Shown one piece after another: positions 6,861 to 7,791 of a stretch of 7,791 bases of DNA. Source of the DNA: Acidobacteriota bacterium (lineage in GTDB: Bacteria; Acidobacteriota; Terriglobia; Acidiferrales; UBA7541). The notes beneath the pieces are model-generated. The model was not told the origin of the DNA. It made no database searches and saw only the letters and a list, made by a program, of their open reading frames with translations. The stretch is taken from positions 13,264-21,054 of the forward strand of contig PKWH01000190.1 in the NCBI GenBank assembly GCA_003131985.1, given 5' to 3'. The stretch's first letter is position 1, and each line of letters opens with the position of its first letter. Position numbers and translations under genes: made by a program.

Positions 6861-7280
6861 CTAGCCTTCGTCGCGATGCCGCACGTGCTCCGGCTTGGCG
6901 TGGGCCTTCGCATCCGCGGGGGCTTTCGCCACGTGCTGCTTCGCAGTGGCAACCAGTGCGGTGAAGCCGTCCGCATCGTGCACGGCCATATCCGCGAGAA
7001 TTTTTCGATCCAGCTCGATGCCGCCCACTTTCAGGCCGTGAATCAACTGGCTGTAGGTGATGCCATTGTTGCGAGCTGCCGCGCCGATACGCTGAATCCA
7101 GAGCGTGCGATAGTCGCGCTTGCGCGTGCGCCGGTCACGGTAGGTGTAACGCAGCGAGCGGTTCACCGCTTCCTTGGCTGAGCGGTAGAGTTTTCCCTTA
7201 GTAAGGAAAAATCCCTTGGCGTGTTTCAGCAGTTTTTTTCGCCGCGCGCGGCGTTTGGTTCCACGTTTAACTCGAGGCAT
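6861..7280 (-). CDS. rplT: Large ribosomal subunit protein bL20
   Basis: bL20 is an early assembly protein of the 50S subunit that binds domain II of 23S rRNA. In several bacteria it also represses its own operon by binding an rRNA-like mRNA structure. The sequence is unmistakable: MPRVKRGTKRRARRKKLLK (1-19), KGFFLTKGKLYRSAKEAV (22-39), RDRRTRKRDYRTLWIQRI (48-65) and ARNNGITYSQLIHGLK (69-84). The protein is 139 aa, about 20 longer than the common 117-120. The extra part is an Ala/Lys/His-rich tail (about 119-139) of probably flexible structure. The ATG is preceded by AGGAG with an 8-nt spacer (7289-7293). A 5-bp hairpin and a long structured region lie just upstream and may control translation. 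Confidence 0.97.
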   Translation of the reverse strand: MPRVKRGTKRRARRKKLLKHAKGFFLTKGKLYRSAKEAVNRSLRYTYRDRRTRKRDYRTLWIQRIGAAARNNGITYSQLIHGLKVGGIELDRKILADMAVHDADGFTALVATAKQHVAKAPADAKAHAKPEHVRHRDEG

Positions 7281-7298
7281 AGCTTGATCTCCTGTTGC

Positions 7299-7313
7299 GC
7301 GCCACCAAGGCGC
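7299..7313 (-). other. Hairpin just upstream of the rplT ribosome binding site
   Basis: The sense strand reads GCGCC-TTGGT-GGCGC, a perfect 5-bp GC-rich stem ending 5 nt before AGGAG. Its GUGGC (part loop, part stem) could alternatively pair with the GCCAC in the bulge of the 7347-7405 stem, giving a possible long-range switch. Confidence 0.45.
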
Positions 7314-7346
7314 TTCTTATAAATTTGGGTCGGTTCACTGCACGGG

Positions 7347-7405
7347 GAGACAAACGTGGCCCAGCCGTCCGCACAAATTCGCGAACTTCGGGACGGGTTT
7401 GTCTC
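7347..7405 (-). other. 15-bp bulged stem in the rpmI-rplT spacer
   Basis: On the sense strand GAGACAAAC (7405-7397) pairs perfectly with GTTTGTCTC (7355-7347). Directly stacked inside, CCGTCC (7396-7391) pairs with GGACGG (7370-7365). The only interruption is a 9-nt bulge on the 3' side, CUGGGCCAC (7364-7356). The apical part can add a weaker AAGUU/AAUUU stem. Two adjacent perfect helices are unlikely by chance in 285 nt. Confidence 0.6.
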
Positions 7406-7499
7406 GTAGGACTGCTTTTGCGCTCCAGCGATTTACGTTAGACGCCGGAACACCGGCCGGCAGGCACCCGTTACGCTCTGCCAAACACGGTAGAAATCT

Positions 7500-7546
7500 T
7501 TACCTACTTCGCTTCGTGGCGCCCTACTTGCGCGGCGCCAAGGTAA
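7500..7546 (-). other. 13-bp bulged stem in the rpmI-rplT spacer
   Basis: On the sense strand TTACCT (7546-7541) pairs with AGGTAA (7505-7500). Directly stacked inside, TGGCGCC (7540-7534) pairs with GGCGCCA (7523-7517) around a 10-nt loop. An 11-nt bulge, CGAAGCGAAGU (7516-7506), lies on the 3' side. The GGTA of the outer stem could instead pair with a UACC about 10 nt downstream, a weaker alternative fold. Confidence 0.55.
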
Positions 7547-7565
7547 GGGCTGAAATCCTAAGCCG

Positions 7566-7784
7566 CTATTCGATGCCGTACGGCAGCGCGAGGCGGATGT
7601 TCCGCACATTCGACGGATTCACCACCACTGCGTTTGCCAGTTTGCGCATACGCCGAGGCTTCTTGGTGCCAAGCAAATGGCGCTTGCCGGAATGCCAGCG
7701 CATGATCTTCCCGGTGGATGTAATCTTGAAGCGCTTGGCTGCGCCGCGATGTGTCTTCAGCTTCTTTTTCTTGTTCTTCTTCAC
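7566..7784 (-). CDS. rpmI: Large ribosomal subunit protein bL35
   Basis: A small basic 50S protein. The family core KTHRGAAKRFKITSTGKI (10-27) and the HLLGTKKPRRMRKL stretch (36-49) are clear. From the GTG used here the protein is 72 aa, slightly longer than the usual 64-66, because five extra Lys-rich residues (KKNKKKK-type) precede the core. There is no in-frame ATG before the core and no stop between the GTG and the window edge 7 nt upstream, so the true start could lie outside the window. A GGAA just before the GTG is a weak ribosome binding site. infC would be expected upstream. The end (TAG) is certain and is followed by the long structured spacer before rplT. Confidence 0.93.
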   Translation of the reverse strand: MKKNKKKKLKTHRGAAKRFKITSTGKIMRWHSGKRHLLGTKKPRRMRKLANAVVVNPSNVRNIRLALPYGIE

Positions 7785-7791
7785 AATTTCC

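Larger units (their letters stand above)
7281..7565 (-). promoter_or_regulatory. Structured rpmI-rplT spacer, candidate cis-regulatory RNA (ribosomal-protein leader)
   Basis: The gap between bL35 and bL20 genes is usually a few tens of bases; here it is 285 nt with no credible ORF. Read as RNA it contains, 5' to 3': a small GGCU/AGCC stem (about 7548-7563); a bulged 13-bp stem (7500-7546); GGCAG/CUGCC (7478-7482 with 7459-7463); GCCGG-UGUU-CCGGC (7444-7457); a bulged 15-bp stem (7347-7405); GCGCC-UUGGU-GGCGC (7299-7313); and the rplT Shine-Dalgarno AGGAG (7289-7293). No stem is followed by a T run, so control of translation rather than termination is favoured. Known bL20 autoregulation in E. 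coli and Bacillus makes bL20 the first candidate ligand, but I could not match the rRNA binding site by eye. Confidence 0.5.

Noticed and set aside
7316..7321. TATAAG as a -10 box for an internal rplT promoter
   Set aside because: No acceptable -35 hexamer was found 16-18 nt upstream, and the stretch lies beside the stem just before the Shine-Dalgarno.

Overview
The window looks like a chromosomal segment from a Gram-negative, moderately GC-rich bacterium. Acidobacteriota (Terriglobia-like soil lineages) is my best guess. That rests on three things: the order rpmI-rplT-pheS-pheT-zapA, a short PheT that appears to lack the usual N-terminal tRNA-binding domain, and a TolC-type outer-membrane protein. 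This is inference from gene content, not from a marker comparison. Every supported gene reads on the minus strand, so transcription runs from high to low coordinates. I found no supportable gene on the plus strand, and no tRNA, rRNA, CRISPR array or mobile element.

Upstream half (7791 to 3125): a core translation and division block. It holds bL35 (rpmI), an unusually long and highly foldable 285-nt spacer, bL20 (rplT), the two phenylalanyl-tRNA synthetase subunits (pheS, pheT) and the Z-ring associated protein ZapA. The rpmI-rplT spacer contains two extended, contiguously stacked stems, each with one large asymmetric bulge (13 bp at 7500-7546 and 15 bp at 7347-7405), plus smaller hairpins, one of them just upstream of the rplT ribosome-binding site. 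It is the best candidate in the window for an undescribed regulatory RNA, plausibly a ribosomal-protein (bL20) autoregulatory leader. Between rplT and pheS there is a 7-bp hairpin and a possible 13-codon leader ORF whose stop overlaps the pheS start as ATGA.

Downstream half (3075 to 1): a metal-type RND efflux operon. It begins after a possible promoter in the 107-nt gap behind zapA. First comes a small membrane-anchored or secreted protein with a His-His-His and CxxCH/H cluster, then a TolC-family outer-membrane channel, a CusB/CzcB-type periplasmic adaptor lipoprotein, and the first 42 codons of a CzcA/CusA-type inner-membrane pump that runs off the window. The channel and adaptor genes overlap by 4 nt and the adaptor and pump are 15 nt apart, so the three pump parts are very likely co-expressed. 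The exported substrate cannot be read from what is visible. The PVDAYPD motif of the pump points to the heavy-metal (HME) branch, and the His/Cys-rich leader protein fits a metal connection.
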